DNA of 64,000 bases from Paraburkholderia sp. BL10I2N1. GTDB lineage: Bacteria > Pseudomonadota > Gammaproteobacteria > Burkholderiales > Burkholderiaceae. Position 1 is the first letter of the stretch, and the number at the start of each line of letters is the position of its first letter. Below, in pieces: positions 44,768-53,000 of this stretch. The translations under genes and the position numbers were made by a program. Below the pieces are notes generated by a model. The model did not search any database. It was not told the origin of the DNA and saw only the letters and a list, made by a program, of their open reading frames with translations. The DNA is taken from positions 2,480,001 through 2,544,000 of the forward strand of contig NZ_SNWA01000002.1 of the NCBI RefSeq assembly GCF_004361815.1, written 5' to 3'.

Positions 44768-46423
44768 ATGAAGCTCATCTGGACTGGCGCGTCATGCGCG
44801 CTTGCCGTGGCTGCGTGCGTCTCAAGCGGCCGGTGTTTTGCCGCTGGCGGTGGTAACGGCGTGAGCGGCGGTATTAATCCCGTCGCCATTACCTTCTTCC
44901 TCATATTCGTTCTGGCGACTCTCTGTATCACCTGGTGGGCTGCGAGGCACACAAAGTCGACCGACGATTTCTACGCGGCAGGAGGAGAAATAACGGGTCT
45001 TCAGAACGGACTGGCGATCGCGGGCGATTTTATGTCGGCGGGGGCGTTTCTTGGGCTCACGGCGCTCGCGTACAGCAGTGGTTTCGATGGTCTGGTGTAC
45101 GCGGTGGGATACTCAACGGGCATGCCGATCGTCGTGTTCCTGCTCGCTACGAGGTTGCGCAAGCTCGGCAAATACACGTTTGCAGACGCGGTTTCGGCAA
45201 GGCTTGGCGAGACCCCGATAAGGATCTTCTCGGCTTGTGCCTCGTTGTGCATTGTTTCACTCTATCTGATCGCGCAGATGGTGGGCGCGGGCCAGTTGAT
45301 CAAGTTGCTGTTTGGGCTCGATTACATCTACGCTGAGTTCCTGGTCGGAATTCTGATGATGCTTTATGTGGTGTTTGGCGGGATGGTCGCGACAACGTGG
45401 GTGCAGATTGTCAAGGCGACACTATTGCTGCTGGGTGGCCTGGTGATGAGCTTTCTCATCCTGCAGGCGTTTGACTTCAGCTTTTCCGGGTTGCTTCGAC
45501 GTGCTGTCTCCATCCATCCGAAAGGCGCGGCCATTCTCAGCCCCCAATTCCTGATGAAAGATCCAGTGTCGGGTTTCTCGCTGGGTCTGGCGCTTATGTT
45601 CGGCACGTCAGGGTTGCCTCACATCCTGATGCGCTTCTTCACGGTACCCAATGCGCGGACCGCACGCGCCTCGGTGTTCTGGGCAAGTGTGTTCATGAAC
45701 CTCTTCTTCGCGCTCGTGTTCGTCATCGGCTTCGGATCGATCGCACTGGTTGCGTCGAATCCGGATTTCCTCGACGCAGCGGGTAAGCCTTTGGGTGGCG
45801 GCAATATGGTTGCAATCCATCTCGCACAAGCCGTGGGTGGTAGTGCGTTGCTGGGCTTCATATCGGCAGTGGCGTTTGCGACGATTCTCGCCGTGGTGTC
45901 CGGTCTGACACTCGCGGGCTCTTCGGCTGTATCGCACGATCTGTATGCCTGCGTGTTTCGCAAGAACCGCGTCGATGAGAAGAGTGAAGTGAGGGTGTCA
46001 CGTGTCTCGACGCTCGTGCTCGGCGTTGTCGCTGTTGCGTTGGGTATCGCGTTCCAGGGCATGAACGTCGCGTACATGATCGGTCTGACGTTCTCGGTCA
46101 CATGTAGTTCGACGTTCCCTGTCCTCTTGCTGGCCTTGTATTCGAAGAGGCTGACCACGATGGGGGCTGTGGTCGGCGGCACGCTTGGCCTCGTCTCGGC
46201 CGTCGTGCTGACGGTTGCGGGTCCGGCCGTGTGGGTTCACGTGCTGGGTCATTCCGTGGCGCTGTTTTCGATCGACCCGCCGACCATCGTGACGATGCCG
46301 CTTGCTTTCGTCACGTGCTGGGTCGTGTCGATTCTGGACCGCAGCAAGCAGGCGGACATCGACCGGGGCAGGACTCATGGTTCGATCGAGGGCGGCCCGT
46401 ATGTCGGGCCGGTCGGGAACTGA
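44768..46423 (+). CDS. sodium:solute symporter, ActP-like monocarboxylate transporter
   Basis: This 551-residue SSS-family transporter has a short exported N-terminal segment and about 13 membrane helices. Marks are KSTDDFYAAGGEITGLQNG, AGDFMSAGAFLGLTALAY, GTSGLPHILMRFFTVPNAR and AILAVVSGLTLAGSSAVSHDLY, all close to ActP. Such proteins import acetate, glycolate, pyruvate or small haloacids with Na+. Its place after the CaaD-like genes suggests uptake of their substrate. The ATG at 44768 starts the hydrophobic leader. Confidence 0.93.
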   Translation: MKLIWTGASCALAVAACVSSGRCFAAGGGNGVSGGINPVAITFFLIFVLATLCITWWAARHTKSTDDFYAAGGEITGLQNGLAIAGDFMSAGAFLGLTALAYSSGFDGLVYAVGYSTGMPIVVFLLATRLRKLGKYTFADAVSARLGETPIRIFSACASLCIVSLYLIAQMVGAGQLIKLLFGLDYIYAEFLVGILMMLYVVFGGMVATTWVQIVKATLLLLGGLVMSFLILQAFDFSFSGLLRRAVSIHPKGAAILSPQFLMKDPVSGFSLGLALMFGTSGLPHILMRFFTVPNARTARASVFWASVFMNLFFALVFVIGFGSIALVASNPDFLDAAGKPLGGGNMVAIHLAQAVGGSALLGFISAVAFATILAVVSGLTLAGSSAVSHDLYACVFRKNRVDEKSEVRVSRVSTLVLGVVAVALGIAFQGMNVAYMIGLTFSVTCSSTFPVLLLALYSKRLTTMGAVVGGTLGLVSAVVLTVAGPAVWVHVLGHSVALFSIDPPTIVTMPLAFVTCWVVSILDRSKQADIDRGRTHGSIEGGPYVGPVGN

Positions 46424-46861
46424 CGCGCCCGGCTGTTGACGGTGAGTGAATATCCGGTCGACGACGAGCCAGGAACCACTGCGTCGAGCCTGATTTGTGA
46501 CGCAGCGGAAAGAGTCTTTTGCCAACTGCCACGAGGCTTTTAGCATTGTTTCATGCGTATGCTTAGTCCGGCTTTGGTGTAGGATGGGTCTCACATTCAA
46601 CGGTTACGGCGCGATCGTGAAGCACAGACGATTTGATCCGGAGAGCTTCCCGTTCGAGTGTCGTTGATGGCGCTGGAGAGTCGCAATCCGCAAGCGCATC
46701 GTGTGCCCCCGCAACGCGCGCTGTCCTCAGAGGAGTTGCTGGCGGTCCTGGCGAAGTGGCGCGATAAGTCGAAGGTTTCGAGTATCGCGCGGCGATGAAG
46801 GCAGCTTTGTCGGGTAACGTGGCTTTGTGCGGGTTATGTTCAGTTGATAGAGGTGCAAAGG
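46424..46861. other. intergenic region before lysR
   Basis: About 440 bases. A 43-codon frame (46667-46798, MALESRNPQAH...) has coding-like codon use but no recognised relative, so it is only noted. The end carries the GAGGTG and AAAGG sites ahead of the next gene. Confidence 0.4.
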
Positions 46862-47749
46862 ATGGACATTGCCGACCTCAAGGTGTTTGAGGCCGTTGCC
46901 CGGCATGGAAGTATGAATCGGGCAGCGACAGAGCTACACACGGTCCAGTCGAACGTCACCGCGCGGATACGTTCTCTAGAGCGGGAAGTGGGCGTGGCGC
47001 TGTTTCAGCGCCACGTGCGCGGGGTCAGCATGACACCTGCGGGTCAACGGATGCTTCCGTACGCCGCCCGCATTGCAAAGCTCGTTTCAGACGCGAAAAT
47101 GGCGGCCCTGGATGAGGGTCCACCTAACGGGACCCTTGTACTTGGGACGCTCGAGACCACTGCCGCCCTTCGTCTTTCGCCAATCCTGAGCAACTTCGCG
47201 AGAATGTATCCGCAGGTCAGACTCTCGCTGACGACCGGCACGAGCTGCAGCCTGACGCAGGATGTTGCCGAATGTCGCCTCGACGGCGCGTTCATTGCCG
47301 GCCCGCTGGATCATCCCGATCTTCACATCGAATCGATTTTCCAGGAGGAACTGGTCCTCGTCACGCCGCGAACGATGCGTTCGCTCGAAGCGCTCAGATC
47401 AGTCCAGGATCTCAAAACGATCGTGTTCCGTCTCGGATGTTCGTATCGCCAGAGGCTCGAGGCGTTGCTGGCGGAAATGGGCATCCTTGTCAAAACGCCG
47501 CTGGAATTCGGTTCGATGGACGCGATTATCGCGTGCGTGGCCGCGGGAATCGGTGTGACGTTGTTGCCCAGAGGCGTGGTAGCGACTGCTGCCGCCCAGG
47601 ACCTTGTCGCCATTCATGACATAGCACCGGAAAAGGCGCACGTGGAGACACTTTTCATCCGCAGACACGACGCTTATGTGTCGAGTGCGATGGAGGCTTT
47701 CGTCGAAGTCGCACGCTCCCAGCTGGGTCCCGTTATGGCCGCCGCGTAG
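46862..47749 (+). CDS. LysR-family regulator
   Basis: This 295-residue protein has the HTH region MDIADLKVFEAVARHGSMNR and LHTVQSNVTARIRSLEREVG, then TLETTAALRLSPILSNFARM and the effector-domain strand LDGAFIAGPLDHPDL. It is a close paralogue of the regulator at 39303, and the two bracket the CaaD-like / MmgE gene set. The ATG at 46862 is preferred over an upstream TTG because AAAGG lies next to it. Confidence 0.92.
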   Translation: MDIADLKVFEAVARHGSMNRAATELHTVQSNVTARIRSLEREVGVALFQRHVRGVSMTPAGQRMLPYAARIAKLVSDAKMAALDEGPPNGTLVLGTLETTAALRLSPILSNFARMYPQVRLSLTTGTSCSLTQDVAECRLDGAFIAGPLDHPDLHIESIFQEELVLVTPRTMRSLEALRSVQDLKTIVFRLGCSYRQRLEALLAEMGILVKTPLEFGSMDAIIACVAAGIGVTLLPRGVVATAAAQDLVAIHDIAPEKAHVETLFIRRHDAYVSSAMEAFVEVARSQLGPVMAAA

Positions 47750-47869
47750 CATGGGCGAGTCGATGTGGGACTGGAGGGCACAGCAGGCTCAATCGTCCGC
47801 AGGCCGAATGACTAAGTGGGACTCCAACTGCGTAGCGAGGTCGTTCAAGTCGGTCGCTGCGAAGTCCCA

Positions 47870-47996
47870 TGCCTGCGATGGCCAAAGCATGGCGGCTGAG
47901 GAACGGACGCCGCTCTCGTGCGGCTCCGCTGCGCCAGTCGACCACCGTCCCGATGACGTCGAACAGGACCGCCTTGATTTCCGGGCTATTGGCCAT
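47870..47996 (-). pseudogene. 5' stub of a type II haloacid dehalogenase-like HAD gene
   Basis: Reading the minus strand from an ATG at 47996, about 30 residues (IKAVLFDVIGTVVDWRSGAA) match the start of type II haloacid dehalogenases, including the nucleophile Asp in FDVIGTVVDW. After RERRPFLSRH the similarity fades and the other motifs are missing. It is a decayed relative of the intact HAD gene at 48422. Confidence 0.6.
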
Positions 47997-48421
47997 GTCA
48001 TCTACCGCGTCGCCATCGAGATCATTCAAGACTACCCCGGCGCCGGTGCGAGTATCCCGGCACTGCGCCGTTCAACCGCGTCGCCCTGATCCCGCTGCGC
48101 ACGCACCAGGTTTCGAAGTCGAATGACGCGGTCGCTCGCGAAGTTCTGCGCAGGATTGGCATAACACCATGTTATGTCTGATCAAACAATTCGGGAATTG
48201 CCATCAAAAGAATCGGCTCGTATATTCCTTTTAACGCAGGGTTTTGCGATATTGCCGAGAGAACCGGTTGCGCCACGACGAGGGCCGCCGTGGCCCTTCT
48301 TCTGTTATGGCTGGTGTGCCGAAGCCGGCAATACTGCGGCAAATTCTCACGATGTTTGATCTGTCCGCGAAAGCGGTCTCTATTGAAGATATTCGGCAAG
48401 ACAGGCAAAGGATCCGGAAAC

Positions 48422-49120
48422 ATGAAACTCACCGATTTCAAGGTTCTCACTTTTGACGTCGTCGGGACGCTGATCGACTTTGAGCGCGGCATGCTCAATT
48501 ATCTGCATGCGGTCGCTAAAGGCGCCAGGGTCTCCGACGAAGACTTCCTCGCCGCCTACCGTCAGGCTCGCAAAAGCGGAGATACCATCGCGTATCCGGA
48601 CGACCTGGTGCGCTGCTGGCATGTCATCGCACCTGTTTTGGGCTTGCCGGACAGCGACGCGATTGCACAGGGCTTTCGCGATTCCGTGGTCGAATGGCCG
48701 GCATTTTCAGACTCGGTCGAGGCGCTCAAGCGTCTGCGCAAGCATTTCAGGCTGGTCACCATGACCAATGCGCAAACCTGGGCGCTCAGGCATTTCGCTG
48801 CGACCCTGGAGCAGCCGTTCGACCTGGAGTTGAGCTGCGACAATGCCCTATGCGAGAAGCCCGACGCGCGCTACTTCGCTTATGCGCGTGGTCGCTTTGA
48901 GGAGAAATGGGGCTATACGCAGGCAGATAACCTGCATGTGGCACAAAGCCAGTATCACGATATTGGAATTTCGATGCGGTTGGGAATTGCCACATGCTGG
49001 ATCGAGCGCCGTCATGCGCAGAAGGGATCGGGCGGCACCATCGAATCGGCCATTACGAAACCTGACTATCACTTCCACACCCTGGCCGAACTAGCGAACG
49101 GGATCGAGGCGGGTCGCTGA
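48422..49120 (+). CDS. HAD-superfamily hydrolase, haloacid dehalogenase-like
   Basis: This 232-residue HAD subfamily IA protein has motif I LTFDVVGTLIDFE with the nucleophile Asp. The second motif-I position is Val and not Asp, as in haloacid dehalogenases and unlike phosphatases. Motif II is LVTMTNAQ, motif III has Lys in LCEKPDARYFAYA and motif IV is VAQSQYHDIGIS. LGIATCWIERR is also seen in haloacid dehalogenase annotations. A role in releasing halide from a 2-haloacid is possible but unproven. Confidence 0.85.
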   Translation: MKLTDFKVLTFDVVGTLIDFERGMLNYLHAVAKGARVSDEDFLAAYRQARKSGDTIAYPDDLVRCWHVIAPVLGLPDSDAIAQGFRDSVVEWPAFSDSVEALKRLRKHFRLVTMTNAQTWALRHFAATLEQPFDLELSCDNALCEKPDARYFAYARGRFEEKWGYTQADNLHVAQSQYHDIGISMRLGIATCWIERRHAQKGSGGTIESAITKPDYHFHTLAELANGIEAGR

Positions 49121-49351
49121 CAGTCACGAAGCGAACCCGTGCCTGTATGGGCTCTTGCAACCAGGCTGTTTCCTTGTCATCGAAATTGACAGCTACTGAG
49201 CGAATATGGGGCGGGGATGGTTCCTTGCCAAAGGAAGATCCCCTTCCTGCTCCTGGACGAGGCGTTTTGATCGGGAAGCATTTTCAGCGTCTCGACGATG
49301 GAGTCATCGCATCGCGCACTGCGACACCACGCGATGACGTTTCAAACGCAA

Positions 49352-49624
49352 TCAGTGGTGGGCAAAGGGACCACCTTGGACGGAGAAACCCTCACGACTC
49401 CCCGATTGCGAGGAACTGGCAGTCATGCCGCCGTATGCACGCTGCGCATCAACACTGGCGTTGCGTTCGGCCGCGCTGGCTTCCGTGTTTTGATCCTGTG
49501 GGGAATTAACGACGGTGGTCGAGGGCCTATAGAAAGGCGCTGGGCCGTAGCCACTTGCAAGAACCGGCGTGGCGATTGATGCGGAGGCTACGACGAGCAA
49601 TGCGGCGATAAGTTTGGTCTTCAT
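49352..49624 (-). CDS. small secreted protein
   Basis: This 90-residue protein has a Sec signal (MKTKLIAALLVVASASIATP, cut after VLA) and a polar Ser/Gln/Gly-rich mature part, including AERNASVDAQRAYGGM. It resembles the many short exported proteins of Burkholderiaceae but lacks the DUF4148 KTRAQV motif. The ATG at 49624 begins the signal peptide. Function unknown. Confidence 0.65.
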   Translation of the reverse strand: MKTKLIAALLVVASASIATPVLASGYGPAPFYRPSTTVVNSPQDQNTEASAAERNASVDAQRAYGGMTASSSQSGSREGFSVQGGPFAHH

Positions 49625-49689
49625 GGTGGAAATCCAGTTAGGCAATATTGAATCAAATAGGAGAGCCGGCTACCCAGCTCCGTGGCAGA

Positions 49690-50115
49690 TCAGGCCTGGA
49701 CGATGTTGATGGTGACGTCGATGTTGCCCCGCGTAGCTTTGGAATACGGGCACGTGTCGTGCGCTGCGTCCACCAATGCCTGTGCCACGTCGTGCTTCAT
49801 ACCCGGCAGGCTGACATCGAGCCGGGCCTTGAGAAAGTAAGCACCCTCTGCTGTGCGGAGGTCGATTTCGGTATCAACGGCCAGGTCAACCGGAAGTACG
49901 ACTTTCATCCTCGCCGCCGCAAGTCCCATCGCACCGATGAAACAGGCTGACCAGCCAGCCGCAAACAGTTGTTCTGGATTGGTGCCGGGGCCTGCCGTTC
50001 CTGGAGACGACAGCTTGATGTCCAGGCGGCCGTCCGAGCTACGGGACGTGCCGTCGCGGCCACCCGAGGTGGTGTGAGTCTTGCCTGTGTACAGTACTTT
50101 TTCGAGCTGGATCAT
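49690..50115 (-). CDS. ohr: organic hydroperoxide resistance protein (OsmC/Ohr family)
   Basis: This 141-residue thiol peroxidase reduces organic hydroperoxides. The two redox cysteines are in AAGWSACFIGAM and HDTCPYSKATRGN. The N-terminal LEKVLYTGKTHTTSGGRDG and NPEQLFAAGWSACF are Ohr marks. It is transcribed divergently from an OhrR-type MarR regulator; repeated ATCGNATNCGAT boxes lie in its promoter. The ATG at 50115 matches the family start. Confidence 0.94.
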   Translation of the reverse strand: MIQLEKVLYTGKTHTTSGGRDGTSRSSDGRLDIKLSSPGTAGPGTNPEQLFAAGWSACFIGAMGLAAARMKVVLPVDLAVDTEIDLRTAEGAYFLKARLDVSLPGMKHDVAQALVDAAHDTCPYSKATRGNIDVTINIVQA

Positions 50116-50152
50116 GATGGCTTCCTTGTCGGGAGTGTGTGGTCGCACATAG

Positions 50153-50164
50153 ATCGCATGCGAT
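50153..50164. promoter_or_regulatory. palindrome ATCGCATGCGAT in the ohr leader
   Basis: This perfect 12-bp palindrome lies 38 bp upstream of the ohr ATG. It is one of four related boxes (ATCG[CT]AT[GC]CGAT) in the ohr-ohrR interval and a likely OhrR binding unit. Confidence 0.55.
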
Positions 50165-50209
50165 TAAAGCGGGTGAGCTAAATCATGATCCGTTCGCCGG
50201 TTAATGTCA

Positions 50210-50236
50210 ATCGTATGCGATAACATCGTATGCGAT
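50210..50236. promoter_or_regulatory. tandem ATCGTATGCGAT boxes (OhrR operator candidate)
   Basis: Two identical ATCGTATGCGAT near-palindromes at 50210-50221 and 50225-50236 are 3 bp apart, with centres 15 bp apart. They sit about 95 bp upstream of ohr. Confidence 0.6.
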
Positions 50237-50527
50237 ATTGGTGGAACAACTGGACTTCCCCGCAGGAACAAGGAGGGACCAGGAATTGGTTGTCGTCGGC
50301 GTGCACGCCCCGGAATTTGGGATTGAGCACAGCGTCGGACATGAGAGGCGGGCCACTCGAAGCTGCCCGGCGCAATCGGCGCAGCTCGCGCGAGTGGTTC
50401 GCAGCCTGCGTCGTCTTCGCAACCTCGAATCTGCCCGTCGGTATCGTCCTGTGCGGGCAAGACCGCCTTCATCGATTGCGCCTTTCGTTGCCAGCCACGA
50501 CGGTAAATATCGAGCACTTCCGACTAA

Positions 50528-50539
50528 ATCGCATCCGAT
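50528..50539. promoter_or_regulatory. ATCGCATCCGAT box upstream of ohrR
   Basis: This fourth related box sits 51 bp upstream of the ohrR start. It supports autoregulation by the same protein. Confidence 0.5.
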
Positions 50540-50589
50540 ATATAATGCGGTTTTCACGACGCATCATCTTTGTACTGACGAGGACGCAA

Positions 50590-51051
50590 ATGAAATCTAC
50601 CGATCTGGAAGACCCCACGGACCTGAAGCTCTCCGATTTCCTGTGTTTCGCCGTTTACTCGGCGAATCTGGCCTTTGGCAAAGCCTATAAGCCGATTCTC
50701 GATGAGCTGGGCCTTACCTATACGCAGTACATCACGATCATCTCGCTATGGGAGGAGGACAATCAGACCGTCGGCAGCCTGGGCGAAAAGCTGTTTCTCG
50801 AATCCAACACGCTCACGCCGATCCTCAAGAAGCTTGAAGCGATGGGTTATGTGCATAGGCAGCGCGATCCTGAGGACGAACGCCAGGTACTGGTCAGTCT
50901 GACCAGGAGCGGCAGGCGCCTGCGCGAAAAAGGTCTGGACATGAACATCGTGGCGGCTTGCGGCTTGACGCCCGAAGAGTTCCCCAAAATACAGAGGGCG
51001 ATCGTGATGCTCCGCAACAACCTCGTCAAGGCCGTCCACGAACGGGAATGA
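50590..51051 (+). CDS. ohrR: MarR-family peroxide sensor OhrR
   Basis: This 153-residue winged-helix repressor has the peroxide-sensing Cys near residue 19 in LSDFLCFAVYSANLAFGKAY, followed by the characteristic DELGLTYTQYITIISLWEED. HTH and wing are in LFLESNTLTPILKKLEAMGY and DPEDERQVLVSLT. Oxidation of the Cys by organic peroxides releases DNA and derepresses ohr, which is divergent 475 bp away. The start was chosen at the family-typical N-terminus; an upstream frame extension is non-homologous. Confidence 0.93.
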   Translation: MKSTDLEDPTDLKLSDFLCFAVYSANLAFGKAYKPILDELGLTYTQYITIISLWEEDNQTVGSLGEKLFLESNTLTPILKKLEAMGYVHRQRDPEDERQVLVSLTRSGRRLREKGLDMNIVAACGLTPEEFPKIQRAIVMLRNNLVKAVHERE

Positions 51052-51626
51052 TCGTTTGCGCGCTGCATGGTCGGATATGTTTTGGCAGTAATGGGAGACC
51101 ATTCAATACGGGCTTCGATAATCGCGTTTGCACACAACTTCCAGAGAAAATGTGTTTTTACGCGGAGTATCAAATGAGGAGAAGCGGACTACCGGAACGT
51201 CTGGTCGCCCGGCAAAAGCAAAGCGGAAATCCACGCGTCCGACCCGCATGCACCATCGCTTTCCGGGCGATCCGGGCGCAGCCGGAACATTCCGCGTCGA
51301 GACGATAGCGTTCGTGGGCTATCAATCTGGGCGATACCCCCATCATCACAAACCGCGCGTGCTGTCGTGAAATGTTGATAAGCTCATTTCCACGCGATGA
51401 GTTAACAGTCAGGGCGAAGCAGATCGCAGCAACTTACGTATCTGAGTCCGCCATCATTACGTTACTTGATCTGAACATCGGGGGGCAGCGTCTGCTGCCA
51501 TCGAAGCGTGGTTTCGCCTGTCAATGACAGGTGTCTTGTTGTGTCGTGTCCAGTTGCTTCATTCGAAAGGACAATTGCGCGCAGCAGGCAGATCTTGCAT
51601 TCACCCCTCATTCAGCGAGGTAACTG
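51052..51626. other. intergenic region containing a duplicated LysR-type leader
   Basis: These 575 bases contain no convincing gene. Two blocks (51284-51410 and 51581-51641) are duplicates of the leader of the LysR gene at 54169. See the repeat entries. Confidence 0.6.
51284..51410 (+). repeat. leader repeat block 1, copy A (upstream of MFS gene)
   Basis: This block of about 127 bp is similar to 53949-54076. Shared runs include TCGAGACGATAG, GCGATACCCC, ATCATCACAAACCGCGCGTG and GCGATGAG. The long exact run ATCATCACAAACCGCGCGTG probably marks a regulator-binding site. Confidence 0.85.
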
Positions 51627-51641
51627 ATGGATCGGCTCTAC
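51581..51641 (+). repeat. leader repeat block 2, copy A (includes MFS start codons)
   Basis: These 61 bp align without gaps to 54123-54183; I count 47 identities. The block covers the ribosome binding site (CGAGGTAACTG), the ATG and the first five codons, so MFS starts MDRLY where the LysR protein starts MDQLY. Confidence 0.85.
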
Positions 51642-52925
51642 TCAACCGATAATCCTGCAAGTACGCGCCCGCGAGCGGCTCAATCCGCCGAGCGGGGCAC
51701 ATATGCCGAGCGCAATGCTCGGTACTGGCGTAGAAACCTGGTGATCTGCGTGTTCGGGTCGTTCACGACGCTGGTCAGCCTGAGCATGCTGCTGCCGTTC
51801 CTTCCGCTTTACGTTCAGCAACTGGGGGTGACATCAACCTCGGCGGTCGTGCAGTGGTCAGGCGTCGCATTCGGCGTCACGTTTCTCGGCACGGCGGTTA
51901 CTGCGCCGATCTGGGGGCAGCTTGCAGACAGGTATGGCCGCAAGCCGATGTTGATCAGGGCGGCGGTGGGAATGGCGGTTGTCATGTCGACTATTGGCCT
52001 TGCGCACAACGTCTACGAACTGGTGGCGCTCCGCTTCGCCGCCGGTCTCGTGGGGGGCTATGCGTCTGCGGCGATTGTGATGATCGGCACTCAGGCTCCG
52101 AAAGAGCGCTCGGGTTGGGCGCTGGGTGTGCTGTCGACCGGCGTGCTCGCAGGCAACCTGGTCGGTCCACTGGTTGGTGGCTTTTTGCCGAACCTGATTG
52201 GGATTCGTGGTGCGTTCTTCGCAGCGGGTGGCATGATTTCGGTGGCTGCAATCCTGACGATTACATTGGTCCGCGAAGACTTCAGCAAGCCTCCTGCGCG
52301 CGAAACGAAAGCCGTCAAGACTGCCGTTGCGGGGCAGCGCCAGAACTATGCGACGATGGCCGCGTTACTCGTGACGGCGATGATGGTCTTGCTTGCAAAC
52401 ATGTCTATCGAACCGATCATTACCGTATACATCGGCCAGCTTGGTGTGAGTCATGACAGGCTGGCTACAGTTGCGGGGATCGTGATGGCCTGTTCTGCAT
52501 TCGGCAGCATGTTGATGGCCGCACGGCTTGGCGCACTCGCGGATCGCATAGGAGGCTGGAACGTCATTATCGGCTGCCTCATCGCGACTGGGCTCGTGAT
52601 GATCCCGCAGGCGTTCGTTACCGAGTGGTGGCAACTCGCCGTGCTGCGAGGTTTGATGGGCATGACACTCGCCGGTTTGTTGCCGTCCATTGCCAAGCTT
52701 GTACGTCATTCGGTCGACGAAAGACAGTCCGGAAAAATGCTCGGCTATCTTCAGTCCGCGCAGTATGCGGGGCAGGTAATTGGTCCGCTCCTCGGCGGGG
52801 CGATCGGCGTGCATTTCGGCATGCGCTGGGTCTTCTTCGTGACGGGCGGGGTGCTGATTGCCTGCGCGATCGCCGACCGGTGGGCGAAGCATCAGCAAGC
52901 GCCGGCAGCGGCGATGCAGCCGTGA
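51627..52925 (+). CDS. MFS transporter, DHA1 / MdtG-like
   Basis: This 432-residue inner-membrane transporter has 12 predicted helices. The loop 2-3 motif GQLADRYGRKPML and the loop 8-9 motif LGALADRIGGW are MFS hallmarks, and motif C-like glycine and proline residues (TGVLAGNLVGPLVGGFLP) suggest a drug/H+ antiporter. The first residues (MDRLY) are derived from a duplicated LysR leader. It is convergent with the tandem CMD gene. It probably exports a toxic aromatic or drug-like compound under control of the LysR gene at 54169. Confidence 0.9.
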   Translation: MDRLYSTDNPASTRPRAAQSAERGTYAERNARYWRRNLVICVFGSFTTLVSLSMLLPFLPLYVQQLGVTSTSAVVQWSGVAFGVTFLGTAVTAPIWGQLADRYGRKPMLIRAAVGMAVVMSTIGLAHNVYELVALRFAAGLVGGYASAAIVMIGTQAPKERSGWALGVLSTGVLAGNLVGPLVGGFLPNLIGIRGAFFAAGGMISVAAILTITLVREDFSKPPARETKAVKTAVAGQRQNYATMAALLVTAMMVLLANMSIEPIITVYIGQLGVSHDRLATVAGIVMACSAFGSMLMAARLGALADRIGGWNVIIGCLIATGLVMIPQAFVTEWWQLAVLRGLMGMTLAGLLPSIAKLVRHSVDERQSGKMLGYLQSAQYAGQVIGPLLGGAIGVHFGMRWVFFVTGGVLIACAIADRWAKHQQAPAAAMQP

Positions 52926-53000
52926 CAACGTGGGGTAAAGCGAAGACCCGCCCGCGATCGGGTCCTAATCTGCAGCGCGGGTAGTCCTTCCGGCGTCGTC

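Noticed and set aside
46667-46798. 43-codon frame starting MALESRNPQAH
   Set aside because: Codon use looks coding, but it has no recognised family and no clear ribosome binding site. Too weak to call.
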